Notes: generated by a model not told the origin, from the letters alone. A stretch of 64,000 nucleotides of DNA from Cephalopachus bancanus (GCA_027257055.1 JAPVLO010000575.1:310001-374000); one strand, 5' to 3'. Shown: positions 21,713 through 33,853, counted from the stretch's first letter. Program-made: numbers and translations.

Positions 21713-21884
21713 GCCATTGCCTTGCTAAGCTATGGTGTGGTCGTGTGCCCTCTGAGCTGTGACCGGGCCGTGTTTTCTGGGTTTGGCCCCATCCCCTTTC
21801 TCAGGGAGGTGAATCTCTTCTTTCTCATTCTCTCTCTCTCCGATTTACTTTCTAAATAAACTATATTTTCTAATCTAAAAAAAA
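21713..21884 (+). mobile_element. poly-A-tailed retroposed copy of an LTR transcript end (family A)
   Basis: 172 bp whose right part matches the LTR at 1.2 kb (GGGAGGTGAATCTC ... AAATAAACTATATTTTC, TAATCT) but stops in a run of nine A residues where the genuine LTR continues. It is flanked by a direct repeat AGACTRGATCAG (21,701-21,712 and 21,885-21,896, one mismatch). Poly-A at the transcript cleavage site plus target duplication is the signature of LINE-driven reverse transcription of an LTR-terminated RNA, as known for HERV-W processed copies. 5'-truncated. Confidence 0.75.
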
Positions 21885-21965
21885 AGACTGGATCAGACGT
21901 TTGCAAATTATAGCCATGAGCCAAACCCAGCTTGATGCCTGTTTTTTTGTTTTGTTTTGTTTGTT

Positions 21966-22246
21966 TTTTTTTGAGTTGGAGTCTCGCTCTGTCACCCAGA
22001 CTGGAGCGCAGTGGCTGCTCCCGGCCACCGCAGCCTCGACCTGCTGGGCTCCGGCGATCCTTCCACCTCAGCCTTCCCAGTAGCTGGAACTACAGGCGCA
22101 CGCTACCACGTCCGGCTGATTTTTTGATTTATTGTAGAGATGAGGTCTCGCTGCCCAGGCGGGTCTCGAACCCGCGGGCTCAGGCCATCCACTCACCTCA
22201 GCCTCCCAAAGACGCGGGATTACAGGCTGAGCCACCGAGCCTGGCT
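21966..22246 (-). repeat. Alu, short-left-arm subfamily
   Basis: Antisense near-consensus copy within the hAT fragment. Confidence 0.95.
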
Positions 22247-22247
22247 T

Positions 22248-22322
22248 TTCTTTTTTTAAAGCAGGATTTATTGAAAGGATAGAAAAGCTCCCACAGTGGG
22301 AGGGGCCCCAAAAGGGTTGCCC
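22248..22322 (-). mobile_element. tailed LTR R-end piece (family C), copy 1
   Basis: Poly-T followed by AAAGCAGGATTTATTGAAAG and CTCCCACAGTGGGAGG. On the minus strand this is an LTR R region ending AATAAATCCTGCTTT plus poly-A. The same tailed piece occurs at 47.6-47.98 and 48.00-48.08 kb. Confidence 0.65.
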
Positions 22323-22751
22323 TGATGCCTTTTTTGTAAATAAAGTTTTATTGGAAGACAGCTACATTCATTCCTTTATATACTGTCTATAGTTGCTTTA
22401 GCACTATAATGGCAGAGTTGAATGGTTGCTACAGAGCTCACATGGCCCACAAAACCCAATATATTTGCTCTCTAACCTTCATTAAGAAAAGTGTTCTGAC
22501 CTCCTCACTAGCCATTAATCAGTTTGAGAGTAACTGTGCTCCGATCAGAACCTACTTAATCTCTCTAGACTAGCAGTCCCCAATCTTTTTGGCATCAGGG
22601 ACTGGTTTTGTGAAGGACGATTTTTCCATGCATTGGGGGTGTGGGGATGGTTTCGGGATGACTCAAGCGCATAACATTTATTGTGCACTTTATTTCTGTT
22701 ACTGTTACATTGTAATATATGATGAAATAATTATACAACTCACATAAAAAA

Positions 22752-23040
22752 TGCGGAGTTGGGCTCTGTGGCTCAGCCTGTAATCCCGCGCCTTTGGGAG
22801 GCTGAGGTGAGTGGATCACCTGAGCCCGCGGGTTCGAGACCCGCCTGGGCGGCGAGACCTCATCTCTACAATAAATCAAAAAATCAGCTGGGCGTAGTAG
22901 CGCATGCCTGTAATTCCGGCTACTGGGAAGGCTGAGGCGGAAGGATCGCCGGAGCCCAGCAGGTCGAGGCTGCGGTGGCCGGGAGCGGCCACTGCGCTCC
23001 AGTCTGGGCGACGGAGTGAGACTCCAACTCAAAAAAAAAA
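22752..23040 (+). repeat. Alu, short-left-arm subfamily, in Charlie element
   Basis: Sense, GGGCGGCGAGACC (short arm). Confidence 0.95.
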
Positions 23041-23100
23041 GAAAAAAAAAAGAGGTGTGGTTGGAAGTGGTAAATAAAACAATGGGCAGGCCACATTAGG

Positions 23101-23403
23101 CTTTTTTTTTTTTTTTTTTTTCAGTTGGAGCCTTACTCTGTTGCCCAGGCTGGAGTGCAGTGGCATGCTCACGGGCCACCGCAGCTTCGACCTACTGGGC
23201 TCAGGTGATACTTCCGCCTCAGCCTTCCTTGTAGCTGGAGCTACAGGCAAATGTCATTACGCATGGCTAATTTTTTTATTCATTGTAGAGATGAGGTCTC
23301 ACTAAGTTGCCGAGGCTGGTCTTGAACCCATGGGTTCAGGCAGTCCACTCACCTCGGCCTCCCAAAGTGCTAGGACTACAGGCATGAGCCACTGCACCCA
23401 GCC
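23101..23403 (-). repeat. Alu (dimeric), in Charlie element
   Basis: Antisense copy with 22-nt poly-T; long left arm. Confidence 0.9.
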
Positions 23404-24021
23404 AAGTGTCGGATTCTGACTCAAAACTGCCACCAGATGCAACTGTTCAACTGAAGTACATCAACTCACTTGCCACGGTGCACTCAAGGGTTTTGATGTG
23501 AGTCTGCAAGCAACTGATTTATGATGGTCTCTATGCAGTCAAACCTCACTGCGAATGTTCATCTGTATTCGCAGCCATTCCCCAGCACCAGCATCACTGC
23601 CTGAGCTCCACCTCAGATCCTCATAAGGAACAGGCAACCTAGATCCCTTGCATGTGCAGTTCACCGGAGGTCTGCACTCCTGTGAGAATCTAATGTTCCT
23701 GCTGATCTGCTAGAAGGTGGAGCTCAGGCAGTAAAGCAGGCAATGGGGAGTCGCTGTGAGCACAGACGAAGCTTTGCTGTGTGGCCTCATTCCTGACGGG
23801 CTGTGGACTGGGACCAGTTCGTGGCCCAGGGGTGAGGGACCCTGCTCTAGACCACCGTTACCTCACCACTGGCGTGAGGATAATAAAACCTACCTGATGA
23901 AGTAGTTAGAATAAATAAGTGGTTTTAATGTTAAATGAACTGACCTTAGGGCAGGTTACTAAATGTATCTTCCAGTTATTTGTCTATCTTCCAGTTAGCT
24001 TCCTTAGACCAATACTTTTTA

Positions 24022-24180
24022 AACTTATCATGCGTAAGAATCATATGGAAATCTGTTAAAGTTCAGGTATTCCCAGCCTCCCACCCTAGATTCTGATTCA
24101 GGTGGTCTGGGGAGGTACACATAAGCACCCCTGATTCTGACACAGGTGACCTGTGGCCCACACTTAAAATAACTTAGCCC
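24022..24180 (+). mobile_element. MER5A-like hAT fragment
   Basis: Contains AGAATCATATGGAAATCTG, GATTCTGATTCAGGTGGTC and CCTGTGGCCCACACTT, matching the order of MER5A blocks. Confidence 0.65.
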
Positions 24181-24639
24181 CTGTGGCAACTTGTCTTTTG
24201 GTTCCTAAATATAATTTATCTCGCAGCTGTAGATATGCTTTCTTGTCTCAACCAGCACTGAAACCTTGCGTACCTGATAGGGCTGGGGACCAAGAGGGGA
24301 CCGCCCAGTGGCATTAATCATCAGCATTCTGAACAGAGCAGTGAGCTTATCCTAGAAATCAAATCACTCACTGCCTGAGCTCCCCCACAGAGACGTCTGC
24401 AGCTTTGCTTCCAAACAGAAGTAACGACAGGAAAAGTTGGCATGGGGGCTTTAGTGAATGTGAATGGTTGATGCTGGAACTGGAATCCCTCTTGATGCTG
24501 AGAGAAAACAAATTAAAGCTTAAGTTAGCACTGTGGTCCTGTATTAGCCGTCTCTTTTTAAAGAGGTAAAGGTTAATAGCAGAAGGCGTTAGGATGAGAT
24601 GAAGAACCTCAGTCTTGGTGCTTTACAGGTGCTTTAAGA
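24181..24639. other. unique spacer
   Basis: No gene or repeat recognised. Confidence 0.35.
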
Positions 24640-24920
24640 ACGGATGCTTTGTAATCCCGTGCTTTTGGGAGGCTGAGGTGAGTGGATTGCCTGAGCCCGC
24701 GGGTTCGAGACCCGCCTGGGCAGCGAGACCTCATCTCTACAGTAAGTCAAAAAATCAGCCGGGTGTGATAGCACATGCCTGTAGTTCCAGCTACTCAGAA
24801 GGCGGAGGTGGAAGGATCACCAGAGCCCAGCAGGTCGAGACTGCAGTGGCCGGGAGCAGCCACTGCACGCCAGTCTGGGCGACAGAGTGAGACTCCAACT
24901 CAAAAAAAAAAAAAAAAAAA
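24640..24920 (+). repeat. Alu, short-left-arm subfamily, 5'-truncated
   Basis: Sense copy beginning at TGTAATCCCGTGC; CGGATGCTT flanks both sides, so the truncation happened at insertion. Confidence 0.9.
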
Positions 24921-25110
24921 GACCGGATGCTTGCTTCTTTAATTGTTTGTAATTTTCTTAATCTCTTGAATGTATTATCCAGGGTTGCATAATACCTACT
25001 GAATGGCTTGCTCACTGAAGCCTTTGTTTTCCTCCATTTGCTGTTCAAAAACTTAGGAAAGAGCTGCCAAACCAGTAATGATAAGTGATAATAACGAAGT
25101 CCCCTGGCAC

Positions 25111-25865
<755 letters not shown>

Positions 25866-25998
25866 AGGTTTTTATACACTATGGAAAAAAAGTACATGAA
25901 AAACAAAAAATTAAAACCTGAAGGAAGAGTCAAAGAACCTCCCATCTCCAGTACTTTACATTATTGTAGTTAAGTTGCTGCTGTTCAGCGATCTCTTT

Positions 25999-26414
25999 TA
26001 AAATTGATTATCAGCCGGGCTTGGTGGCTCAGCCTGTAATCCTGTGCTTTGGGAGGCTGAGGTGAGTGGATTGCCTGAGCCTGCGGGTTTGAGCCCCGCC
26101 TGGGCAACTTGGTGAGACCTCATCTCTACAATAAATCAAAAAACTAGCCGGGCGTGGTAGCGCGCACGTGTAGTTCCAGCTGCTTGGAAGGCTGAGGTGG
26201 AAGGATCGCCGGAGCCCAGCAGGTCGAGTAGCTGGAACTATAGGTGTGCGCCACCACACTCGGCTAATTTTTTGATTCACTGTAGAGACGAGGTCTTGCC
26301 AGGTTGCCCAGGCTGGTCTCGAACCACTGGCCTCAGGCAATTCTCTTGCCTTTGCCGCCCAAAGTGCTGAGATTATAGGCATGAGCCACCGCACCAGCCT
26401 GATAATCAATTTTA
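25999..26414. repeat. head-to-head Alu chimera inside a 16-bp inverted flank
   Basis: A sense Alu (26,012-26,227, ending in mid right arm at CAGCAGGTCGAG) is joined to the last two-thirds of an antisense Alu (26,226-26,398, from GTAGCTGGAAC). The outside flanks are reverse complements: TAAAATTGATTATCAG at 25,999-26,014 and CTGATAATCAATTTTA at 26,399-26,414. An ordinary insertion would give direct, not inverted, flanking repeats. Confidence 0.85.
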
Positions 26415-26436
26415 TTTTATTTTCATTTCATTTTAT

Positions 26437-26718
26437 TTTTTGAGTTGGAGTCTCACTCTGTCACCCAGACTGGAGTGCAGTGGCCGCTCCTGGCCACCGC
26501 AGCCTCGACATGCTGGGCTCAGGCGATTCTTCCGCCTCAGTCTTCCTAGTAGCCGGAACCACAGGCACGCGCTACCACATCCGGCTAGTTTTTGATTTAT
26601 TGTAGAGACGAGGTCTCGTCAAGTTGCCTGGCTGGTCTCGAGCCCGCGGTCTCAGGCAGTCCTCTTGCCTTGGCCTCCCAGAGCGCTGGGATTACAGGCT
26701 GAGCCACTGAGCCCGGCC
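26437..26718 (-). repeat. Alu (dimeric)
   Basis: Antisense, with a TTTTA/TTTCA-rich head. Confidence 0.95.
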
Positions 26719-26928
26719 TCCAGACATTTAATATGCAGTCATAACCAATTTTCTTGCACTTCGCAGATACTGCATTTTTACCAATTGAAGGTTTGTGGCA
26801 AGTCTGTGGGCCCTATTTTTCCAACAGCACGTGCTCATTTTGTGTCTCTTGTCACCTTTTGGTAATTCTTGTTATCTTTCAAATTTTTCATTGTTATATT
26901 TGCTATAGTGATCTGTGGTCAATGATCT

Positions 26929-27212
26929 TTTTTTTGAGTTGGAGTCTCACTCTGTCGCTGAGATTGGAGTGCAGTGGCCACTCCCGGCCACTGCTGCCTC
27001 GACCTGCTGGGGCTCCGGCGATCCTTTCGCCTCAGCCTTCCAAGTAGCCGGAATTACAGGCATGCGCTACCACGCCTGGCTGATTTTTTGATTTATTGTA
27101 GAGATGAGGTCTCGCTGCCCAGGCGGGTCTGGAACCCGCGGGCTCAGGCAATCCACTCACCTTAGCCTCCCAAAGGCGCGTGATTACAGGCTGAAGCACC
27201 GAGCCCGACTTC
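26929..27212 (-). repeat. Alu, short-left-arm subfamily
   Basis: Antisense, in Tigger1. Confidence 0.95.
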
Positions 27213-27515
27213 TTTTTTTTTTTTTTTTTGAGTTGGAATCTCATTTTGTCACCTGGGCTGGAATGCAGTGGCATGCTGCTTATGGTCACTGCAGCCTCGA
27301 CCTGCTGGGTCAGGCAATCCTTCAGCCTCAGCCTTCCAGGTAGCTGGAACCAGAGGCATGTGCCACCATGCCCGGCTAAGTTTTTTGATTTATTGTAGAG
27401 ATGAGGTCTCGCCATGTTGCTCAGGCTGGTCTTGACCCCCTGAGCTCAGGCTATCCTCTCACCTCTGCCTCCCAAAGTGCTGCTGGGATTACAGGCTTAA
27501 GCCACCATGCCCGGC
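27213..27515 (-). repeat. Alu (dimeric)
   Basis: Antisense, long left arm, GTGCTGCTGGGATT duplication. Confidence 0.9.
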
Positions 27516-27516
27516 C

Positions 27517-27815
27517 ATTTTTTTTTTTTTTTTGAGTCAGGGTCTCACTGTTACCTAGGCTGGATCGCAGTGGCACAATCATGGCTCACTGCAGCCTCCA
27601 CCTCCTGGGCTCTGGCAGCCCTTTACACCCTGGCCTTCCGAGTAGCTCAGACTACTGGTGCACACCACTATGCCCTACTAATTGTTGTATTTTTGGTAGA
27701 GTCTAGGCCTTGCTTTGTTGCTCAGGCTGGTGTCGAACTCCTGGCCTCACTCTTCCCGCCTTGGTCTCTCAAAATGCTGGGATTACAAGGCATGAGCTGT
27801 GGAGCTTGGTCTATT
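27517..27815 (-). repeat. Alu (older)
   Basis: Antisense, GAGTCAGGGTCTCACTG type; most diverged of this trio. Confidence 0.85.
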
Positions 27816-27932
27816 GTAATCATTTTGAGATACCAGGAACCGCGCCCATATAAGGATAACATAACTGATAAACATTGTGTGTGTTCTAACTGTTGTAACA
27901 ACCAACTGTTGCCAAGTCTCTCTCCATTTCTT

Positions 27933-28212
27933 TTTTTTTTTTTTAGTTGGAGTCTCACTCTGTCGCCCAGACTGGAGTGCAGTGGCCACTCCCGGCCACC
28001 GCAGCCTCGACCTGCTGGGCTCCGGCGATCCTTCCGCCTCAGCCTTTCCGAGTAGCCGGAATTACAGGTGCGCGCTACCACGCCCGGCTAATTTTTTTTT
28101 GATTTATTGTAGAGATGAGGTCTCGCCAAGTTGCCCAGGTGGGCTCAGGCAATCCACTCACCTCAGCCTCCCAAAGGCGCGGGATTACAGGCTGAGCCAC
28201 CGAGCCCGGCTG
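27933..28212 (-). repeat. Alu, intermediate subfamily, with left-arm deletion
   Basis: Antisense; target duplication TCTCTCCATTTCTT at 27,919-27,932 and 28,213-28,226; the box-B block is missing (CCCAGGTGGGCTCAGG). Confidence 0.95.
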
Positions 28213-28943
28213 TCTCTCCATTTCTTAGAGTCTGTCTCCATCTCTTCATGTCTCCTATTCCCTGAGACACAACAATATTGAAATTAAGTGAATTAATAAC
28301 CCCACAATGGCCTCTCAGTGTTCAAGTGAAAGGAAGAGTCACAAGTCTCTTACTTTCAATCAAAAGCTAGGAATGCCTAAGCTTTGTGAGGAAGGCATGT
28401 TGAAATCTGGGGTAGTCTGAAAGCCAGGCCTCTAGTACCAAACTGGCCAAGGTGTGAATGCAAAGGAAATGTTCTTGAAGGAAGTTAAAAGCGCCACTCC
28501 ATAATTTAAAAATAAATAAGTAAATATTTTTTAAAAGTTCTACTCCAGTGAACACATGAATAATAAGAGAGCGAGGCAGTCTTACTGCTGATATGGAGAG
28601 TTTCAGTGTTCTGGATAGAAGATTAGACCAGCCACAATATCCCTTTATTCAAAGCCTAATCCAGAGCAAGGCCCTAATTCTCTTCAATTCTATGAGAACT
28701 GCAGAAAAAAAAGTTGGAAGCTAGCAGAGTTTGGTTCATGAGATTTAAAGAAAGAAGCCATCTCTGTAACATGAAAGTGCAAGGTGAAGCAGCAAGTGCA
28801 GGTGGAGAAGCTACAGCAAGTTATCCCGAAGCTCTAGCTAAGACCATTGGTGCAGGTGGCGATACTGAGCACTACATTTTCCATGTAGCCTTCTATTGAA
28901 AGAAGATGCCCTTTAGGACTTTCATAGCTAAAGAAAAGTTACA

Positions 28944-29236
28944 GGCTGGACGCGGTGGCTCACGCCCATAATCCCAGCCCTTTGGGAGGCTGAGTTGAGA
29001 GAATTGCCTGAATTCACAGGCTTGAAGCCAGCCCAGGCAACTTGGTGAGACCTCATCACTACAGTAAATAAAAAAATTAGCTGGGCATGGTGACTTGCGC
29101 CTGTGTTTCCAGCTACTTGGAAGGCTGAGGCGGAAGGATCACCTGAGCCCAGCAGGTCAAAGCTGCGGTGGCTGTGAGCATGCCACTGCACTCCAGCCTG
29201 GGTGACAGAGTGAGACTCCAACTAAAAAAAAAAAAA
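28944..29236 (+). repeat. Alu (dimeric)
   Basis: Sense copy in the transposase region of Tigger1. Confidence 0.9.
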
Positions 29237-29484
29237 GTCCGTGCCAGCCTCAGTGCTTCAAAGGATAGGTTGACTGTCTTGTTGGGGTGACTTTAAGTTG
29301 AAGCCAATTCTCATTTACCATTCTGAAAATCTCAGGGCCCTTAAGAATTATGTTACAATACTTTGCCTGTGCTCTATAAATGGAATGATAAAGCCAGATG
29401 ACAGCACATTTGTTTACAGCATGGCTTACTGAATATTTTAAGCCCATTGTTGAGACTTACTGCTTAGAAGAAAAGACTCCTTTT

Positions 29485-29968
29485 AAAACATTATTGCTGG
29501 GGTGGGGGAGGAGGACACTTCATCAATAAGGGTACCTGATCTCCAATCAGGTGAAGTGGGGAAAAAAGTCTGTCCCAAACTTTACCTGTACAATGACCAT
29601 TTGTATACCTAATCCTGAATTGTACCCAACCTCTTTAAAACAAACAAATAAAAAATAAAAGAAAATATTTTTTGAATTGGAGTCTCACTCTGTCGCCCAG
29701 ACTGGAGTGCAGTGGCATGCTCACGGCCACTGCAGCCTCTGCCTCCTAGGCTCAGGCGATCCTTCCACCTCAGCCTTTCAAGTAGCTGGAACTACAGGCA
29801 AACACCACCACGCCTGGCTAATTTATTGTAGAGATGAGGTCTTGCCAAGTTGCCCATGCTGGTCTCGAACCCGTGGGCTCAGGCAGTCCTCTCACCTCGG
29901 CCTCCCAAAGTTCTGGGATTATAGGTATGAGCCACTGTTTCCGGCCTATAAAATAAAACATTACTGCT
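29485..29968 (+). mobile_element. 5'-truncated L1 3' end in Tigger1, with Alu in its tail
   Basis: 29,499-29,665 ends in TTTGTATACCTAATCCTG and ATTGTACCCAACCTC, then an A-rich tail: the sense form of the L1 end seen antisense at 0.45 and 39.85 kb. AAAACATTRYTGCT duplications lie at 29,485-29,498 and 29,955-29,968 (one mismatch). An antisense Alu fills 29,666-29,945. Confidence 0.8.
29666..29945 (-). repeat. Alu (dimeric)
   Basis: Antisense, in the L1 tail; linker shortened to CTAATTTATTGTAG. Confidence 0.9.
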
Positions 29969-30096
29969 CATTGACAATGCACACGGTAACCCAAGAGATC
30001 TGAGGAAAGTGTACAAGGAGATTAGTGTTATCATGCCTGATGCACAACATGCACTATGTAGCCCAGGGATTGAGGATACATTGAGGCTTTCAAGTC

Positions 30097-30397
30097 TCTT
30101 TTTTTTTTTTTTTTTTTTTGAGTTGGCGTCTCACTCGGTCGCCCAGACTGGAGCGCAGTGGCCGCTCCCGGCCACCGCAGCCTCGGCCTGCTGGGCTCCG
30201 GCGATCCTTCCGCCTCAGCCTTCTGAGTAGCCGGAATTACAGGCGCGCGCTACCACACCCACCTAATTTTTTGATTTATTGTAGAGATGAGGTCTCGCCA
30301 AGTTGCCCAGGCGGGTCTCGAACCCGCGGGTTCAGGCAATCCACTCACCTCAGCCTCCCAAAGGTGTGGGATTACAGACTGAGCCCCCGAGACCGGC
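30097..30397 (-). repeat. Alu, intermediate subfamily, at a Tigger1 deletion
   Basis: Antisense; no target duplication is visible and the Tigger1 flanks are not adjacent in the parent element. Confidence 0.9.
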
Positions 30398-30465
30398 TGA
30401 AGAGTTGCTTCTTATGGTGAGCAAAGAAAGTGGTTTCTTGAAATGGAATTGTGAAAGTTGCAGAG

Positions 30466-31207
<742 letters not shown>

Positions 31208-31430
31208 AAGTATCCACTTCTGGTGAAGCTGCAACGAACACATTTGAAATGACTGCAAAGAATTTAGAATATTACGTAAACTCAGCTGATCAAGCAGTGA
31301 CAGAGTTGGAGAGGATTGACTCCAATTTTGAAAGAGGTTCTGTGGGAAAATGCTATCAAACAGCATTGTATGCTGCAGAGAAATCTCGTGAAGGGAAGTC
31401 AGTCAGTGCAGAAAATTTCACTGTTTTACT

Positions 31431-31675
31431 GTGGGAGACTGATGTGGGAGTATCTTTTGAGCCAGGAGTTTGAGACCACCCTGAGCCACATGGCGAGACC
31501 TCACCTCTACAAAAAAATAAAAACTTAGCTGGGCGTGATGGTGTGTGTCTGTAGTTCCAGCCGCTCAGAAGGCTGAGGTGGGAGGACTGCCTGAGCCCAG
31601 GGGGCTAAGGTTGTGGTGGGCTATGATCACGTCACTGCACTTCAGCCTGGGTGACAGAGTGAGACCCCGACTAAA
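31431..31675 (+). repeat. Alu, 5'-truncated
   Basis: Sense, from GGGAGACTGATGTGGGAG to GACCCCGACTAAAAAAA. Confidence 0.8.
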
Positions 31676-31787
31676 AAAACCCAGAAATTGCTACAGCCAC
31701 TCCAGCCCTTAGCAACCACCATCCTCATCAGTTAGCAACTGTCACATCCAGGCAAGACCCAAGAATAGCCGGAGCTTATTTATAAAA

Positions 31788-32086
31788 AAAATTGGCTGGA
31801 GGCAGTGGTTCACACCTGTCATCCCAGCACTTTGGGAGGTGGAGGCAACAGGATTGCCTGAGTCCAGGGATTCGAGACCAGCCTGGGCAACTTGGTGAGA
31901 CCTCGTCTCTACAATAAATCAAAAAGGCCGGGCGTGGTGGCACATGCCTGTGGTTCCAGCTTCTTGGAAGGCAGAGGTGGAAGGATCACCTGAGCCCAGC
32001 AGGTCGAGGCTGCAGTGGCTGTGAGCGCTTCACTTCATTCCAGTCTGGGTGACAAAGCGAGACTTCGACTCAAAAAAAACATATTG
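31788..32086 (+). repeat. Alu (dimeric)
   Basis: Sense copy whose arms abut with almost no linker (ATCAAAAAGGCCGGGCG). Confidence 0.9.
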
Positions 32087-32099
32087 TGTATTTATTCTC

Positions 32100-32544
32100 A
32101 TATGTCTAAAATTCAATCACCTTCATAGTACTCTCTATCGAGATGCTTTTTCCACTGCTCAAAGCAGTTTTTGAACTTGTCGATTTGGATACCTTTTAGT
32201 GCTTTTTTGGTCTCATCTCTTCCACATTGGCCAGATGTTTCCATTTGAGGACTTTTTTCATTCAGGGAGACAAAAACAATCATTCAGGACAAGATCAGGT
32301 GACTGGGGGGGGGCATGGGGTCATGCTATTTTTGCTCAAAAACCGCTAAACACTCAGTGTGGTGTGGGCAGATGGGCTCATAAATCACCCATCATGAAAT
32401 GGACTAATACGAAAAAAATTCCCTGAAGCTGAACGCAGCCTCTCACAACAATGCTAGCTGGTACACTGGGTTCCTAGCAGGGGACCCTAGATTACAAAGG
32501 ACCCACTCTCCAAAAGATAATTCTGCTTGTTTTGGGGTTCCCAC
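32100..32544 (-). mobile_element. mariner (TcMar) transposase fragment nested in Tigger1
   Basis: On the minus strand around 32,295 the translation reads SPDLVLNDCFC, corresponding to the SPDL...D block around the last catalytic Asp of mariner transposases, and the rest follows the Hsmar-type C-terminal region. Stops and shifts are present. Tigger1 resumes immediately after, so the mariner inserted into the Tigger. Confidence 0.7.
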
Positions 32545-32998
32545 TCGTATTTTAAAATTAATGCATGTTCCTTGTTTTTTCAGACATAATTTGCTATTGC
32601 ACATTTAGTAGACTAAAGTATAGTGAAAATACAACTTTTATATACACTGGGAAATGAAAAAAATTCCTATGACTTGCTTTGTTGTGATATTTGCTTTATT
32701 GTGGTGGTCTGGACCTGACCCACAATATCTCCAAGTCCTGCCTATATAATTAGAATTACAAAAATTCAAAGTACATCCTCTTTTCGGGAGCTCATACTGC
32801 CAGGAAGATAGGCATACCTTTGTGGACTGCATTCTCTAAAGTTTGCAAAATAAATAGCCACCCTCTATTTTTAAAATGATAGCTCTTGATCATTCCTTTT
32901 CCCCCCTCTGATATGTGTAACAGGTCTAATTTCTCTCTAGAGATTGGAATTTCTTTCCTTTCTATGACTAGGAGAAAAGTCCATTTTAAGAAAATAGA

Positions 32999-33301
32999 GG
33001 CCAGGTTCGGTGGTTCAGCCTGTAATCCCAGCACTTTGGGAAGCCAAGGTGATTGAATTGCCTGAGCCTGTGGGTTCGAGACCCACCAGGGCAACTTGGT
33101 AAGACCTCGTCCCGACAATAAAGTTGAAAATTAGCTGGACGTGGTAGTGTGCACCTGTAGCTCAGGCTACTTGGAAGGCTGAGGTGGAAGGACTGCCGGA
33201 GCCCAGCAGGTCGAGGCTGTGGTGGTTGAGAGCGTGCGACTACACTCCAGTCTGGGTGATAAGAGTTAGACTCCAACTCAAAAAAAAAAAAGAAAAAAAA
33301 A
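32999..33301 (+). repeat. Alu (dimeric)
   Basis: Sense; linker ACAATAAAGTTGAAAATTAGC; A-rich tail interrupted by G. Confidence 0.9.
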
Positions 33302-33559
33302 ATAGAGCTTATATCTTTAAAAACTAATTTTTGTTTTGTTATACCAATACCCAATTCCTTGATGCTCAGTGCATTTGTGTCTTTTTAAGTCCTAAATTGA
33401 AATATAATAATTGAGGTTATTATATTCTTCCCTTGGTATTTAAAGGATCAAAAACTCAAACACTACTTGTAATTGACTGGTTACCTTAAAAGTGAATGTG
33501 TTGTTGTATATCTAAAAACAGAACATAAAATATTGTATCTGATTTTGCTCCCAGAACTT

Positions 33560-33853
33560 CTTTTTTTGTTTTTTGAGGTGAAGTCTCACTCGGTTGCCCT
33601 GGCTGGAGGGCAGTGGCACACTCATGGCCACCCCAGTGTCAACCTGCTGGGCTCCAGCGATCCTTCCACCTCAGCTTTCCAAGTAGCTGGAACTACAGGT
33701 GTGCACTACCACGCCTGGCAAATTTTTTATTTATTGTAGAGACGAGGTCTTGCCAAGTTGCCCGGGCTGTCCTCAAACCCACCGGCACAGGCAATCCACT
33801 CGCCTCGGCTTCCCGAAGTGCTGGGATTCCAGGCTGAGCCGCCGAGCCTGGCC
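33560..33853 (-). repeat. Alu (dimeric)
   Basis: Antisense, diverged. Confidence 0.9.

Larger units (their letters stand above)
21893..22520 (+). mobile_element. hAT-type DNA transposon fragment, interrupted
   Basis: Left part 21,893-21,950 (GCAAATTATAGCCATGAGCCAAA) and right part 22,330-22,520 (GTAAATAAAGTTTTATTGGA, TGGTTGCTACAGAGC) match one old nonautonomous hAT-Charlie-type element. The split is filled by an Alu plus a tailed LTR piece. Family not named. Confidence 0.6.
22571..23844 (+). mobile_element. Charlie/MER1-group hAT transposon with perfect 8-bp target duplication
   Basis: Both ends are present (GTCCCCAATCTTTTTGGC on the left, inverted GGGGTGAGGGACC on the right), bounded by CTCTAGAC at 22,563-22,570 and 23,845-23,852, the 8-bp duplication typical of hAT elements. 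Body includes GTGCACTTTATTTCTGTTAC and, near the right end, the MER1 blocks seen at 6.4 kb. No transposase frame is visible, so it is nonautonomous. Two Alus interrupt it (22,752-23,040 and 23,101-23,403). Confidence 0.85.

Noticed and set aside
28714..28899. Small host gene (61-codon frame)
   Set aside because: The sequence matches the transposase region of Tigger1 and is bounded by further Tigger1 pieces.
31249..31473. 74-codon frame as a host exon
   Set aside because: Tigger1 transposase C-terminal region running into an Alu.
32199..32426. 75-codon plus-strand frame
   Set aside because: It is the antisense of a mariner transposase; the motif is on the minus strand.
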